The notes beneath the pieces were generated by a model. It ran no database searches and was not told the origin of the DNA. It was given only the letters and a program-made list of their open reading frames with translations. A stretch of DNA of 37,202 nucleotides from Hofstenia miamia (lineage: Eukaryota > Xenacoelomorpha > Acoela > Hofsteniidae), in assembly GCA_900660155.1 (NCBI GenBank), contig CABFPE010000129.1, positions 430,917 through 468,118 of the forward strand, in the 5' to 3' direction. Positions within the stretch are counted from its first letter, which is position 1. Each line of letters starts with the position of its first letter. The position numbers and the translations under genes are program-made. Shown piece by piece: positions 10,564 to 20,997 of the stretch.

Positions 10564-11331
10564 AAAGAACCAATACCATTACCAAGAATGCATTCCAGCT
10601 AGAGACCAATTTACACAGCATCTTGCCAAAGCCAAATCATTAGAAACCATCCTTACCAGCCAAGGTGCTAATTGTGTGTCTCAAGTTTAATTTCTAGCTC
10701 AATAAAAAAAATTTAGCTCAGAGTTCTTGTTATCTCAGCTCATGTAATAAGATATTAATAATGTGTAATTACCATGTATTTGTGTATACCAATGGCATAA
10801 TATATTTGCATAGTGTGATGTTATGTGCATGAGAGAGTGAAGTTCTTTTATTTCCTATACCTACACATAGCCTTAAAGTGGCCACAATATGGGCTCACAT
10901 CTGTCAAGGGGCGAGTTATTGCCCCAGGCACAGTGGAGTTCTTCCCACATTATCACCAGATCTTACAGTTTCATTATCATATTAATACTGATGCTAAAAA
11001 GGTTAGAGGTATAATAAGTGATAAAAAAGCAAACATTATCCATTGAGAACGAGATTTTATTTGACAATTGCTACAATAAGTTCCCTATTTTATACAGAGA
11101 AAAAGTAAATATTTACTGTTTTAAAATTCACTTTTTTCCCTCACAAATTAAATGAGCAATTACATGTACTCTTTAATCAAGGGGACAATTACAATAAATT
11201 CAAAAACTAAGTTTGAAACACTGAAAATTAATAAAAATCACTAAATAAATGATGGAAATAGCAGCAAATTAATTAAAGAGAGTGCCAATAAGTAAAAATA
11301 AAATAAATAAAGGGCTCTGAGTGACTCTACA
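10564..11331 (-). repeat. 3' LTR, truncated in U5
   Basis: Homology with the other LTR runs from AAAGAACCAATACC (10564) to GACTCTACA (11331). The outer ~128 bp present in the intact LTR (20092-20219) are missing and are replaced by unrelated AT-rich sequence. The inner end begins TGTAGAGTCACTC on the minus strand, directly after the polypurine tract. An ATGCAAAT octamer lies at 10804-10811 on the minus strand. Confidence 0.9.
10804..10811 (-). promoter_or_regulatory. ATGCAAAT octamer in 3' LTR
   Basis: ATGCAAAT followed by ATATTATG on the minus strand, retained in both LTRs (the other copy is at 20460-20467). It matches the classical POU-family octamer and sits beside a TATA-like AT run, so it may be part of the element's promoter. 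Function is inferred from the motif alone. Confidence 0.35.
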
Positions 11332-11341
11332 TGCCCCCCAT
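11332..11341 (-). other. Polypurine tract of the LTR element
   Basis: On the minus strand AATGGGGGGCA directly precedes the TGTAGAG that opens the 3' LTR. A G-rich purine run in this exact position is the plus-strand DNA primer of LTR retroelements. Confidence 0.85.
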
Positions 11342-11348
11342 TGGACGG

Positions 11349-14300
11349 TTAAGTTTGCGGTAACAGTTGGACAGTAGGACCACACAACAGCTTTTGGGCT
11401 TCTTCAACCATTTTCTTTGCCAGCACATCATCCCAAGATGAAACCTCTGCATACCATGGTCACCAAATTACTTGCATAATTGCTTCCCATTGAGTGATGG
11501 TTTCACTGCATAGCCATAAATACTTGAGCTCTGGTAGCCTAGAATTAATGGGACAATTGCTTCTTAATATGTTCAATCTCCTGGTGAATGTATCATAAAA
11601 ACGTTTATATAACTGGAGGCCCTTAAGGATGATTAGAAGTGTCATTGGGGCATCAGTGTCAGAGGTGTGTGCATTTTCAGCACTGATTCTTGTATTGGGG
11701 TAAAAATTGAGAAAAACCTCCTGGAGGGATACCATACATGTGGCGTGATCAACAAAGAGAAAATAATACTTGTTCACCTGCTGTAGCATCATTTCCTTGG
11801 GATCAGTGATGCCAGCATGTAACAGTAATTATTTTGATGCGCTTTGTAACATCATAGTATTGGGTGATCATTTCAGCTTTATTTGTCCACATGACATCAC
11901 CCCCTGCCTGGAACAAAATTACGACTCAAGGATTGAGGGAATTGATGGTCCTATGGATCTTTTACAGTTGAGTTGAGATGGGCTGCCCTTTTTGAAAGAT
12001 GTCTTTTATTGTTAGTTTCCCATCAAAGTACACTTGCTTGGGATTTCCACCTTCCAACAGTGCATCATGGGTTTCCTTATACTTTTTCATTTGCATTGCT
12101 TTATTGACTTCAGCAGCAGTTGACAAGTAATTTATATGATCAGCAAGATGGGCGGAAACCTTCTTCCTTCTGCAGCAGAATCTCCAGGATGGCAGGATCA
12201 GCAACATCATCAGACAAGGAGGCAGAATACAGAGGAGATTGTTCTTCTCAATGTTGTCTTCCAGTTGGGCAAAGCTTGACTTGCTCCGGAGGGAGGCTGT
12301 TCTGATAGTGACAGGATAGTTGATCTTGGCTTCTTGAATAGATTCCCAAAAAGTGCTGCAAAGTCAATGGCTCTGTAAGTTTTTTATCTTAAGCGTGGTT
12401 AGGCATAGGCAGACTGTGGTGCACTCTATGTCCAGGGTGAGTTGTTGCCCTAGCAATAGTCAGAGGACCAGCTCTTCTTTGGTAAGCATCTCTGTAAGAC
12501 ACCATTTCATAAGACCTAGTATGTCATTGTTGCTATTAGGCTTGACAACTCTATTGATGATTGCTGGTTTGTCAGCAAATTTGTTGGGGCAATGTTAGAT
12601 AGTTAGAATTCTTTCATAATCAGTGAGGGACCAGGCTGGCATGAGCTTTGTGAGACTGCAACTTCAGAAAATTTCTCTAAGTTGACAGCTTTGATCAAGG
12701 CTTTAGTTGCTGGTGATACTTCTATTCTGATGAGGACAAAAGTTCTTCCTCACAGTAGAATTCCTCTGGTGTCTTCATAGTCTGTCCCAAGACAGTGATA
12801 GGGATGATCTCACCATCTTTGGTTGCTTGTTGCTGCATTTTTGTGAAGTGGCTGTATCTGCACTCTGGGTAGTTAAGGCCCTCCAGATTGAACAAAATCT
12901 CTGTGCATGACTGAACATTATAATGACCAACAAGCTTGAGGAACTGTTTCATAGAACTGTACTTGTGGCAAATGAGCTGGCTGGTGCACAGGGGCACATA
13001 TTCTGAGGAGGAATTTAGTCTCAGCAGTGGCTGCCCACATATATTTCTTGAGTGTATCCAAAAAGATGTTTAAGTCTGAAAAGGCAACTCCTAAATGGTT
13101 CATGATCATTTGTGGCAGAAGACAACTGAGGGGTCTGCTGGATCCAATGTGGCAAGCATAAAACTTCTCAAAACGTTCCATAGCTTTTTTGATTTCCCTG
13201 GGGAAGTGGGCAACGAACATGAGTGCAGCAGCCAATTTTTCACTTTCCAGGCAGCAGGACCAATGGTGATCTCATGAGGACATAGCTTTGTGAGTTTTTC
13301 TCAAGTTTTTTTATCCAGAGGCAGCTGAATTTGAGGATTGACAGTAAGAAAAGCGGCTAATACCCACATAGCTCCACATGATTGGATTGCCAGTGCACAA
13401 CTCTCAGAGAATAACTTTTCAGAAAAGTTTTGGCGGTCGTGTGTATCATGTGATAGGCATAACTTGGCTAAGATTCTTTCAACAGATTGATGATACTGAG
13501 AAGTCAGGCTGTGAATATTAATTGTAGGCCACTCTGTTTCCTGACTGTGATCTGCCTAAGGTTTGTCCACTTTATAAATTTCTTGCAGACATGGCTGTGC
13601 TCTGGAAAAGACCAAACTAGCTGATGTTAAGTGACTCCAGAGATTGGGCCTGAATACATGCATTGATGATCAAGCAAGTGTTGACTGCAAGACGGTGCAT
13701 GGGGATCTTTTTGCACATAAGCAGGTCCATATAGATGATCTTTGTGGCCAAAATAACATGAGTGTTATACATACTCATGGGCTTGTATGAACTGCTGTAT
13801 AAGACTGTAAAGTTCTCCATGTGAAAGTGTAAGTTTTCGACTTCTTCCAGGATGTTGTCTTAGTACTCCTCCTTTAAAAACATGACTAAGTGTATCTTCT
13901 CCACTTTAGCAAGTTGATAGGCAATTTCTATCTTTCCATAATCTTCAGGTGAGTTACCTCATTTACATGAAAGAAGTAAACAATTAACAGATTGTCAAAG
14001 TCAATGTTGACAGACTCAAACTTCTTGACTTTCTCCTTGCTGTTTAAAAGTTGGCACAGGTGGGACAGGTTGAAGTCTTTGTCAAATATAGTGTAGACTG
14101 TGCTTCGCCAATAGAGTCCTGCCATGCCAGCTAACATCTTGGAGTCATAGCAAATAATAGCATTAACTTTGGGCCTATGCTCTGCATCAATAATAAAAGG
14201 AATAACGTTGATGGAATAAGTTAGATCTTTGGTGTTAAAAGTCCATCACAGCTTATTTCTAGTTTCCTCTGATAGATTTCGTGAACTAAGCAAACTGCCT

Positions 14301-14550
14301 TTTGTGTAGCAATGAAGTATGGGTGTAGAATCTCATCTCCAACCTTAGATGTCTTTGCTTTTTGTTCCTCTGCTTTTTGGGATCTAAAGTTAGTTGAATC
14401 ACGGAAGGAAGGACCGGGACTAGGAGGGGCTTTCAAGTCAAATCAGGATGGGGTTATGTTAATAAGTTGGGCAAAAGGCACTCTCTGCTGGCACTCTCAC
14501 TTTTGTGAGGTGCTTTCATCTATTTGTTTCAGTGTTGTTGCTTGGCTCAT
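11349..14550 (-). pseudogene. Third coding region of the LTR element, unassigned
   Basis: Between integrase and the polypurine tract lie about 3.2 kb of minus-strand coding-like sequence broken by frameshifts. A possible start is the ATG at 14550 (MSQATTLKQIDE). Recognisable continuous pieces include PPSPGPSFRDSTNFRS, ICYDSKMLAGMAGLYWRS, FDNLLIVYFFHVNEVTHLK, FPREIKKAMERFEKFYACH and LGQTMKTPEEFYCEEEL, ending WDDVLAKKMVEEAQKLLCGP with a stop at 11349-11351, only 17 bases before the LTR. If intact it would be roughly 1,000 residues. I see no signal peptide, no C-terminal membrane anchor and few N-glycosylation sites, so it does not look like an envelope protein. I do not recognise the family. 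The ending just at the polypurine tract shows that it belongs to the element. Confidence 0.6.
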
Positions 14551-14728
14551 TTTGTCTCATGGATTCATCTGGCTTCAAACATGGTGTCTGATTGGTGGAT
14601 TGTTTTCTGATTGTATAATGGTTGCTAAACAAAGATTAAGGTCCCAATCCTGGGTATTTAAATGATCTAAATATCTCTGGTTTCTAGCTTTTCATTTAGG
14701 CAAAATATGAGTAGCTATAGTGTTGCTA

Positions 14729-15783
14729 CTATTGCTTGTGTGGTTCACTGTACAATTTCTTATCAAAGTTCCATTTCTGGTGAATAACTGATTGGTTGGT
14801 ATTCCAGCAGATAGAGAGGTGCACTTCCTGGAATTCTTGCAGCATCTGGTTCACAAAATTCTCCAAGGTGGGTTTGTTGTAATCCAGGAACATAACAGAT
14901 AGCAGTGTGCTTGCCTCAAGGCCAAACATAGCCTTGAAAGGGCTCACTTTGGTGGTAGAGTGAATGGCTGTGTTGTAGAAGAACTCCACTGCCTCTATTA
15001 CTTGTCTCCAATTTCTGCCAGCAGTGTGGGCTAAGGTCACTCTGATCAGTTTAATGATTGTGTGATTTAGTCACTCAATGACACCATTTGATTGAGGATG
15101 GTATGCAGTGGTGAAGTCCTGCACAATTTCTAGTTCTTTCATAAGGTTGGCCATCAGGTTATTCTCAAATTGAGCACTGTGGTCAGAAACCAATTGTTCC
15201 ATAGGTCTGAGTTTGAAGATCCACTCCTTTATGATCTTTTCTCTGATGACTTCAGCTGTAGTGTTGTCAAGCAGAATGAGTCTCACATATTTTGTGAAAT
15301 GGTCTATCAGGACCAAAAGGTACTGGAATCCCTCTTCATCCCTCAACAATTTCTCTATGTCCATATGGACTACTTCATTAGTTCTTTCAGCAACCCAACT
15401 GTGGAGCTTGGCTCTCTGTTCTGGAAAGTGTCTGGCTCCCCGAAGCAGGCATGCTTCACACTTGTCTATTACATCTTGAATGGTAGCTCTTATACCTATG
15501 GTAACATAACAGGCTTTGAAGGTTTGCTCAGGTGACCACATTCATGGATCTTCCAGACAAGATCCCTCTTAAAGTACTCTAGAATCACCAGACAGTTGTT
15601 TTGGCTGTGTGCATAAAGAAGTCCAGCATCAGTGACTTTCCAGTAGTAATGTTGGAAATACCTTTTGGCAATGTCACTGATAGTATGATTAGGGTTGTTT
15701 ACTTTGTAGATGATTTCCAGTAAGATCTTATTGTGTAGCTGATGGACAGTAATTTCCTTCTCTGATATCTCTTCCTTCACCAT
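14729..15783 (-). pseudogene. Integrase domain of pol (frameshifted)
   Basis: The zinc-binding N-terminus shows HECGH (H-x3-H) and CEAC (C-x2-C), split by a frameshift near 15,500. The catalytic core carries the retroviral-type D,D-35-E signature: VVHMDIEKL (first Asp), LVSDHSAQFEN (second Asp) and TAYHPQSNGVIE (Glu). Beyond a stop after the Glu, the C-terminal part continues with WRQVIEAVEFFYNTAIHSTT and KVSPFKAMFGLE, which match the usual YN..H..T..SPF..G segment. All three catalytic residues survive, but at least two frame breaks make the copy non-functional. Confidence 0.9.
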
Positions 15784-15889
15784 AATGGGGAGGATTGCTT
15801 TCCCATTTCAATTGGCATTAATGTCACAAAGAAGCTTGTAATCACATGCTGGGATAAACCTGAAAGGAGTCTTCTTACCAGGTGGCTTT

Positions 15890-16350
15890 CAGAGGTCTCT
15901 CTCATAACTAGGAAGAGTGGTAAAGTAATCTGCATTGAGATGTAATCTCCCTGGACAGTGGGTGATCATAAAGGTGAAGTCATTTAAATGCTCTAGCCAT
16001 TGGATGACAATGTTTGATTTGTCCCCAGAAAACTTTTTGAGCCATGCTAGCAAGGAGTTATCAGTATGAACAACAAACTGATGGCCTAAAATGAAGAATC
16101 AAAACTTCTTCAGACTCTTGATGAGCACTAGCACTTCAGAGCTTCTGGCTAAAGTACTGCACTGGACTTTCCTGACTGTTGATAATCTGGCTTAAGACAC
16201 TACTGATGGCAACAGAGCTCACATTGCAGTCAACTATAAACTCCTTGGTGTAGTCAGGCATATTCATACTTGGGATCTGTCTTAGTTCCTGTTTTACAGA
16301 ATCCAGCTCCTCTTTTTCAGCATAGGTATAACAGAACTCAGTGTTCTTTC
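15890..16350 (-). pseudogene. RNase H domain of pol (frameshifted)
   Basis: In one frame EFIVDCNVSSVAISSVLSQ and SPVQYFSQKL mark the start of a Ty3/gypsy RNase H, with Asp in the first catalytic position. After a frame change the sequence resumes at FVVHTDNSLLAWLKKF and continues through WLEHLNDFTFMITHCPGRLH to NADYFTTLP, the usual end where RNase H meets the integrase linker. A stop follows at about 15890. The break falls near 16,150-16,080. Confidence 0.85.
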
Positions 16351-16375
16351 AGAGCAAATTAAATATATGTTTAGT

Positions 16376-17217
16376 TCAGTTGGCTAGTTCAGGAATGAAT
16401 GAGCCACAATAATTTAGAAAGCCCATCAAGCATTGGACATCTTTGTGAGAGCATGGAGTCTCAATGTGATTGAGATGATCTTTTGCGTCATTTTTTATCA
16501 AGATTTTCCTAGGTTTGATCATTCTTCCCAATAATGTAACATGTGGCAAAATAAGCAAACACTTATTCCCATTGACCCAGAGACCAGAGTTATACAGAAT
16601 CTTAAGAGTGTGACCCAACTTATCTAAATGATCAGAGAATGTGTGTCTGGCAATGAGGATATCATCCATATACACTGTGATCTCTGGTTCGAGAACATTG
16701 GCCCCATTCTGTAATACACACTTGATGTAATGCTGAAAAGTAGCCAGAGCATTACATATCCCAAAGGCCATGTATTTCCACTTGAAAAGGCCATATGGCG
16801 TGATAAAAGCAGTTTTTGGGATGTCAGCAGGCTTCATAGGTATCTGCCAATAGGCTTTACAGAGATCTAAGCATGAGAACAAACTGTACTTGCTAGCATC
16901 ATATGAAAGATTCTTGATGCAAGGAAACAGATATGCATCTTTGATGATGATGTCATTCAAAGTCAACAAAAAGACTACTTCTTGCCTTGGCAGATAAATA
17001 CTGTAGGTGCCACATATGGGCTGTTGCTGTTCCAAATGATCCCACTCTCAATGAGATTGCTGAGGATCTGTTCATATTCTGCTTGTAAATTCTTGGGTAC
17101 TCTTTGAACTGGCAACTGAATGGGGTGATCACTCTTGGTTTCAATAGCATGTTGTTTGCCAACAGCCTTACCAACACTAATAGATCCATAGTTGAACACA
17201 TCATGGTGCTGGCACAA
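16376..17217 (-). pseudogene. Reverse transcriptase domain of pol
   Basis: This is the best-preserved part of the element. The upstream connection reads HAIETKSDHPIQLP and LIESGIIWNSNSPYVAPTVF, the standard entry to a Ty3/gypsy reverse transcriptase. After a frameshift around 17,000 a 219-codon open frame carries the core: FSCLDLCKAYWQIPM (motif A Asp), KTAFITPYGLFKWKYMAFGI, the catalytic YMDDILIA (about 16,654-16,673), and LLGRMIKP followed by QCLMGFLNYCGSFIPE. Both catalytic Asp residues are present. Confidence 0.93.
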
Positions 17218-17570
17218 AAGAGCAGATAGGCATCACATTCTTTTGGACTCAGGTGCCCATGAGTCTTCTCATTTACAACTGGGATCTGGACTGGATCACT
17301 GGGTTCACTCAGATCATGAATTGTGGTGTGAACAGGTAAACAGGCAGCAGCTTTAAGTTTGATTCAGACCAGAGTCATGATGATAGATATCTTGGTGGGA
17401 TCCATTCAGATCAAGTTTGCAGAACTATTAAGCACAGTAACATAAGTCTTGCCACAAGAGACATGACAGAGGTCTGGAGAAAGATGTAGGCCATGAAGGC
17501 GTCTTCCCCTTTGTCCCAAAATCATGACATCACCCTTGTAAGGAGAGTTTGTAGTGACAGCAGCTTGTCA

Positions 17571-18047
17571 CTAGTGCCAAGGTTCCACAACAATGTTGTC
17601 AGTTAATGTTAGTAGAATTTCTTGGTTGCAAACAGCTGAAAGCTCTTCCTGAGGCTTACTTTCACAGATTGAGATTGTGTTAGTTCTGTAATTGATTACA
17701 CAGGCATTCTTCTCAAGGAAATCATTTCTCAGAATGTCATCATATGGCAAGAGCCAATTGCAGGTATCAATTATCTTGGTGGATATGTAACTCAAGGTTG
17801 TTTATTTTAGTGAATTTATTTTCACCAAAGAGTCCAAGAAGCATGCTGTAGACAGTAACAGATCCTCTCTTTGTAGGCAAAGCTGGTTGGAACAGGTGTT
17901 GCTTATTATGGAAGCAGAGGCTCCCATACCAATAGTAACATTGATTAACAATCCATTCACATCTGCAGGGATGACATTAGTATGCAATAACAAGGTTATC
18001 ACCAAGACATCATGCACATGGTTTTCAGGAGGCAGTGCTCCATCCAA
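17571..18047 (-). pseudogene. Aspartic protease domain of pol, inactive
   Basis: VNGLLINVTIGMGASASIIS aligns with the retropepsin active-site segment, where the family reads alvDTGAs.s.I. The catalytic Asp-Thr-Gly is Gly-Met-Gly here, so the enzyme would be dead. Downstream DDILRNDFLEKNACVINYRT matches the ILG.DFL...a.IdY flap-distal part, where family members have Gly before Asp-Phe-Leu. A stop near 17,800 separates the two pieces. The 17,218-17,570 linker to reverse transcriptase also carries stops. Confidence 0.75.
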
Positions 18048-18182
18048 TTTAATTGACTGACCAACTCAACCAGGGTGTTGGGAGTACACACTTCAGTTGA
18101 TGGCTCATTGATGATGAAACCATCTCCATCTGCTATTAGACAAATAACTGCCCCCACTCTGTGTCTGAATGTGAGCTGATTG

Positions 18183-19532
18183 TCATTCATTATCTGATTT
18201 CTTCTGCACTACAGCAGAACTCAAGGAGGTCAGTGTCTTTGAGGCAGTTTGACCTGTCTTTAAGTCACCAGCATCTCTCTCAATGTGAGTTGTGTTCTGT
18301 AACATATAAATGATACTGATTGCCTTCTTAATATTAGAGTTCAAGTCGTCCTCTGGATCACATTTAAGTTTGAGGCAGCTCCTAATGGTAGAAGGGAATC
18401 CCTGACAAATATATGAAAAGAGATCATGTTGTGAGTATTCTGGTGTTAACTTGCTGAGGTGAAAGAGTCTATCAACCTGTGTAATATAGGTCCTGACATT
18501 GTCCCCCTTTTTAAAAGGGAGATCACATAAATGCATCTTGTACTGCTGTTTTATGTGAGGCACTTTGTAGTGGTCCTCAAAGTGACTTAAAAGTATTTGA
18601 TAATTTGTTTTGACCTCTATGTCCAACATCATATACTGATTGTATGCAAAGCCTTGAAAGTACATGGGGAATTGCAAGACAGCAGCATCTTGTGTAGTTT
18701 TATATTGCTTCATCATGAGCTCAAAAAAAAGAGCCACTCTTTGAATGACTGCAAAATTTCGTCTATCTTTCCAGTAAATTTGGGCAACACTGAGTGCTGA
18801 TTGAAAAGATTTGCTGTTTTGCTTCTCAATGCTTCTGTAGGTAAGATAGACTGGGTAAAGCATGGTCCACAAGTTGTCATAGACCCAATAGGGTTACTCA
18901 GAGGGGGAGGTGGAGCAATTGAAGCAGTTAGAGTAACTTTGACACTAACAGGTGCTGAGGGCACTACTGTTGTGCTTGGGGTACAAGAGCCTGGCATAGC
19001 TACAGTGGTTAGTGTTGAAACTTGCAAGAGAGCAAACTGAGTAAACATAGGGCCTCCAACTGTAAAAGAGGTAACAGGGGCATCACTGGGGATGTTGCAG
19101 GTGCTGGTAGAGCATGAGAAAAGTGAGCAGAAAATGTCTGTGATATAATATGTGAAAACCTTTCAGAGAGAGTGTCAAGAGCATTTTCCAAAAAGGCATG
19201 AGTCACATACTCAGGTTCTTCTGATGAGATCAGTGGAGAATGTGGGGTTGATTCCTGAATCTGCATCTCTAATGCTGAAATCAAGTCAAGCAAGCATCTC
19301 TCACATTGCCAAGCTTCAGTTGCTTGTTGTCATAGCTCTACTTACAATGCATCAAGGTGGGCTTCACAGGAGCAGCACTGAGAGACCTGCTCAGAAAGAG
19401 CTTCTCTAAGCTGATCAACTTTGGTGTCAGTAACTCTGGAGGAGGTGACAATGGCTTATATGAAATAAATGTGTTCAACAAGGTAGCAGAAGTAGGAGTC
19501 TCTTGCAAAAAAACTTCAGAGGGTGTAGACAT
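18183..19532 (-). pseudogene. Gag-like polyprotein (frameshifted)
   Basis: The likely start is the ATG at 19532 (MSTPSEVFLQETPTSATLLN). Polar, glutamine- and glutamate-rich helical segments follow (for example FLENALDTLSERFSHIISQT), then a proline/threonine-rich stretch. After LPKFTGK the frame changes, and the capsid-like part resumes at 18,770: AAVLQFPMYFQGFAYNQYM, then LLSHFEDHYKVPHIKQQYKM, GDNVRTYITQVDRLF and SYICQGFPSTIRSCLKLKC, which follow the retrotransposon Gag capsid pattern (F.G, L..L.G.A..w, F...Y, l..GLP). No CCHC zinc knuckle is visible before the stop at 18183, so the nucleocapsid either never had one or has lost it. Confidence 0.75.
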
Positions 19533-20073
19533 AGCAGAAACAGGTTTGGTGGGGTAGGAGTAGGTAAAGCAAAAATAGAATTAAATCCAGCAGTGCATGG
19601 GACAGCATCCAAGCTGCCAGCACTCACACAGGGGAAACCCTGAGTGAGAGTCCCATTACAAGAAATATAAAAATCCATGTCCATAAGGACAAGAATAAGT
19701 AAACAAGTAAAAGTAAAGTAAGGTAAGAGAAAAGGTTCCAAAAATAATTCCAATAATGAAGGAGAAACTTCCAACTGTGTAGGAGAAATAAAAGCAACTG
19801 TAAGATAGTAGCAAGGTATAGGTACAACAATCATTCCAAATTCTAGAATAGTAAGACAACATCAATATGACACTAAGAACAGGTAAGAATAGAATCAAGG
19901 CTTGGTAACAGCATCAGATCACAGAATTGAAAATGTAGAATTACATATGAGGAGAAGTTGTACATTGATGGGTGGTAAAGTAGATCATGGTCAGGGGAAA
20001 TCCATCCCAGCTGACTCACACCCAGTAGAAAAATGAAACCCAATACAATAAGAAAATACTAGAACAGTTCTGT
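19533..20073 (-). other. Leader between primer site and gag
   Basis: Untranslated leader of the LTR element. An open frame (19834-19475) gives a hydrophobic, low-complexity Leu/Phe/Tyr product with no family match, and I treat it as chance. The position fits a packaging/leader region, but no signal can be identified by eye. Confidence 0.5.
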
Positions 20074-20091
20074 ATCACGTCAGGGTCACCA
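20074..20091 (-). other. Primer-binding site, tRNA-Trp type
   Basis: The minus strand reads TGGTGACCCTGACGTGAT immediately after the 5' LTR. It is complementary to the 3' end of eukaryotic tRNA-Trp as I remember it (ATCACGTCGGGGTCA plus CCA), with one difference. It abuts the LTR end at 20092 with no gap. Confidence 0.8.
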
Positions 20092-20997
20092 TGTAGAATT
20101 GCAGGGCATGTCTAACAGCTTGAGCAGTACAAGGTTGCAAAGAATTACCATTGCCAAAAGTGGCCCATACTCTAACAAAACAAATGAAGATTGGTAGTTT
20201 GCCAATTTCACTGTAGGAAAAAGAACCAATACCATTTCCAAGAAGGCATTCCAGCTAGTGACCAATTTACATGGCATCTTGCCAAAGCCAAATCATTGGA
20301 AACCATCCTTACCAGCCAAGGTGCTAATTGTGTGTCTCAAGTTTAATTTCTAGCTAAATATAACAAATTTAGCTCAGAGTTCTTGTTATCTCAGCTCATG
20401 TAATAAGATATTAATAACATGTAATTACCATGTATTCATGTACACCAACAGCATAATATATTTGCATAGTGTGATGTTATGTGCATGTATGATCAATTGA
20501 GAGTGAAGTTCTTTTATTTCCTATACCTACATGTAGCCTTAAAGTGGCCACAATATGGGCTCACATCTGTCAAGGAGTGAGTTATTGTCCCAGGCACAGT
20601 GGAGTTCCTCCCACATTATTGCCAGATCTTACAGTTTCATTATCATATTAGTACTGATGCTAAAAAGGTTAGAGGTATAATAAGAGATAAAAAAGCAAAT
20701 GTTATCCAGCCAGGATGAGATTTATTTGACAATTGCTACAATAAGCTCCCTATTTTATAAAGAGAAAGGTAAATATTTACCATTTTACAAAATTCACTTT
20801 TTTCCCTTGCAAATTAAATTAGCAATTACACATACTCTATAATTGAGTGGACAATTACAATAAATTTGAAAACTAAGTTTAAAACACTGAAAATTAATAA
20901 AAATCACTAAATACAGGATGGAAATAGCACTGAATTAATTAAAGAGAGTGCCAATAAGTAAAAATAAAATAAACAAAGGGCCCTGAGTGACTCTACA
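20092..20997 (-). repeat. 5' LTR, full length (906 bp)
   Basis: On the minus strand it opens TGTAGAGTCACTCAGG (20997) and closes GCAATTCTACA (20092). The ends are the matched inverted repeat TGTAGA...TCTACA, and the primer-binding site directly follows. From 20220 to 20997 it pairs with the left LTR; 20092-20219 has no partner because the left LTR is truncated. An ATGCAAAT octamer next to an AT-rich run lies at 20460-20467 (minus). Confidence 0.92.

Larger units (their letters stand above)
10564..20997 (-). mobile_element. Ty3/gypsy-type LTR retrotransposon, degraded copy
   Basis: A 10.4-kb element reads from right to left. Order on the minus strand: 5' LTR (20997-20092), primer-binding site, leader, gag, protease, reverse transcriptase, RNase H, integrase, a third coding region, polypurine tract, 3' LTR (11331-10564). 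Integrase follows RNase H, which is the Ty3/gypsy order, not the copia order. LTR ends are TGTAGAG...TTCTACA. The coding regions carry many frameshifts and stops, and the protease has lost its catalytic Asp. In the first 88 or so aligned LTR bases I count six mismatches, so the insertion is not recent. The 3' LTR is truncated on its outer side, so no target duplication can be read. A primer complementary to tRNA-Trp is known in the CsRn1 group; membership there is inference. Confidence 0.93.

Noticed and set aside
10825..11046. 73-codon open frame, plus strand, inside the left LTR
   Set aside because: Antisense to the retroelement; the matching position in the other LTR does not preserve it as a gene.
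11349..14550. Envelope gene of an endogenous retrovirus
   Set aside because: No signal peptide, no C-terminal membrane anchor and no glycoprotein character seen in any readable piece.
15170..15535. Open frames on the plus strand across integrase (also 14312-14665 and 12353-12598)
   Set aside because: Shadows of minus-strand coding; their products have no family signature.
19475..19898. Overlapping hydrophobic open frames on the minus strand before gag
   Set aside because: Low-complexity Leu/Tyr/Phe translations of an AG-rich plus strand in the leader; not a membrane gene I can support.
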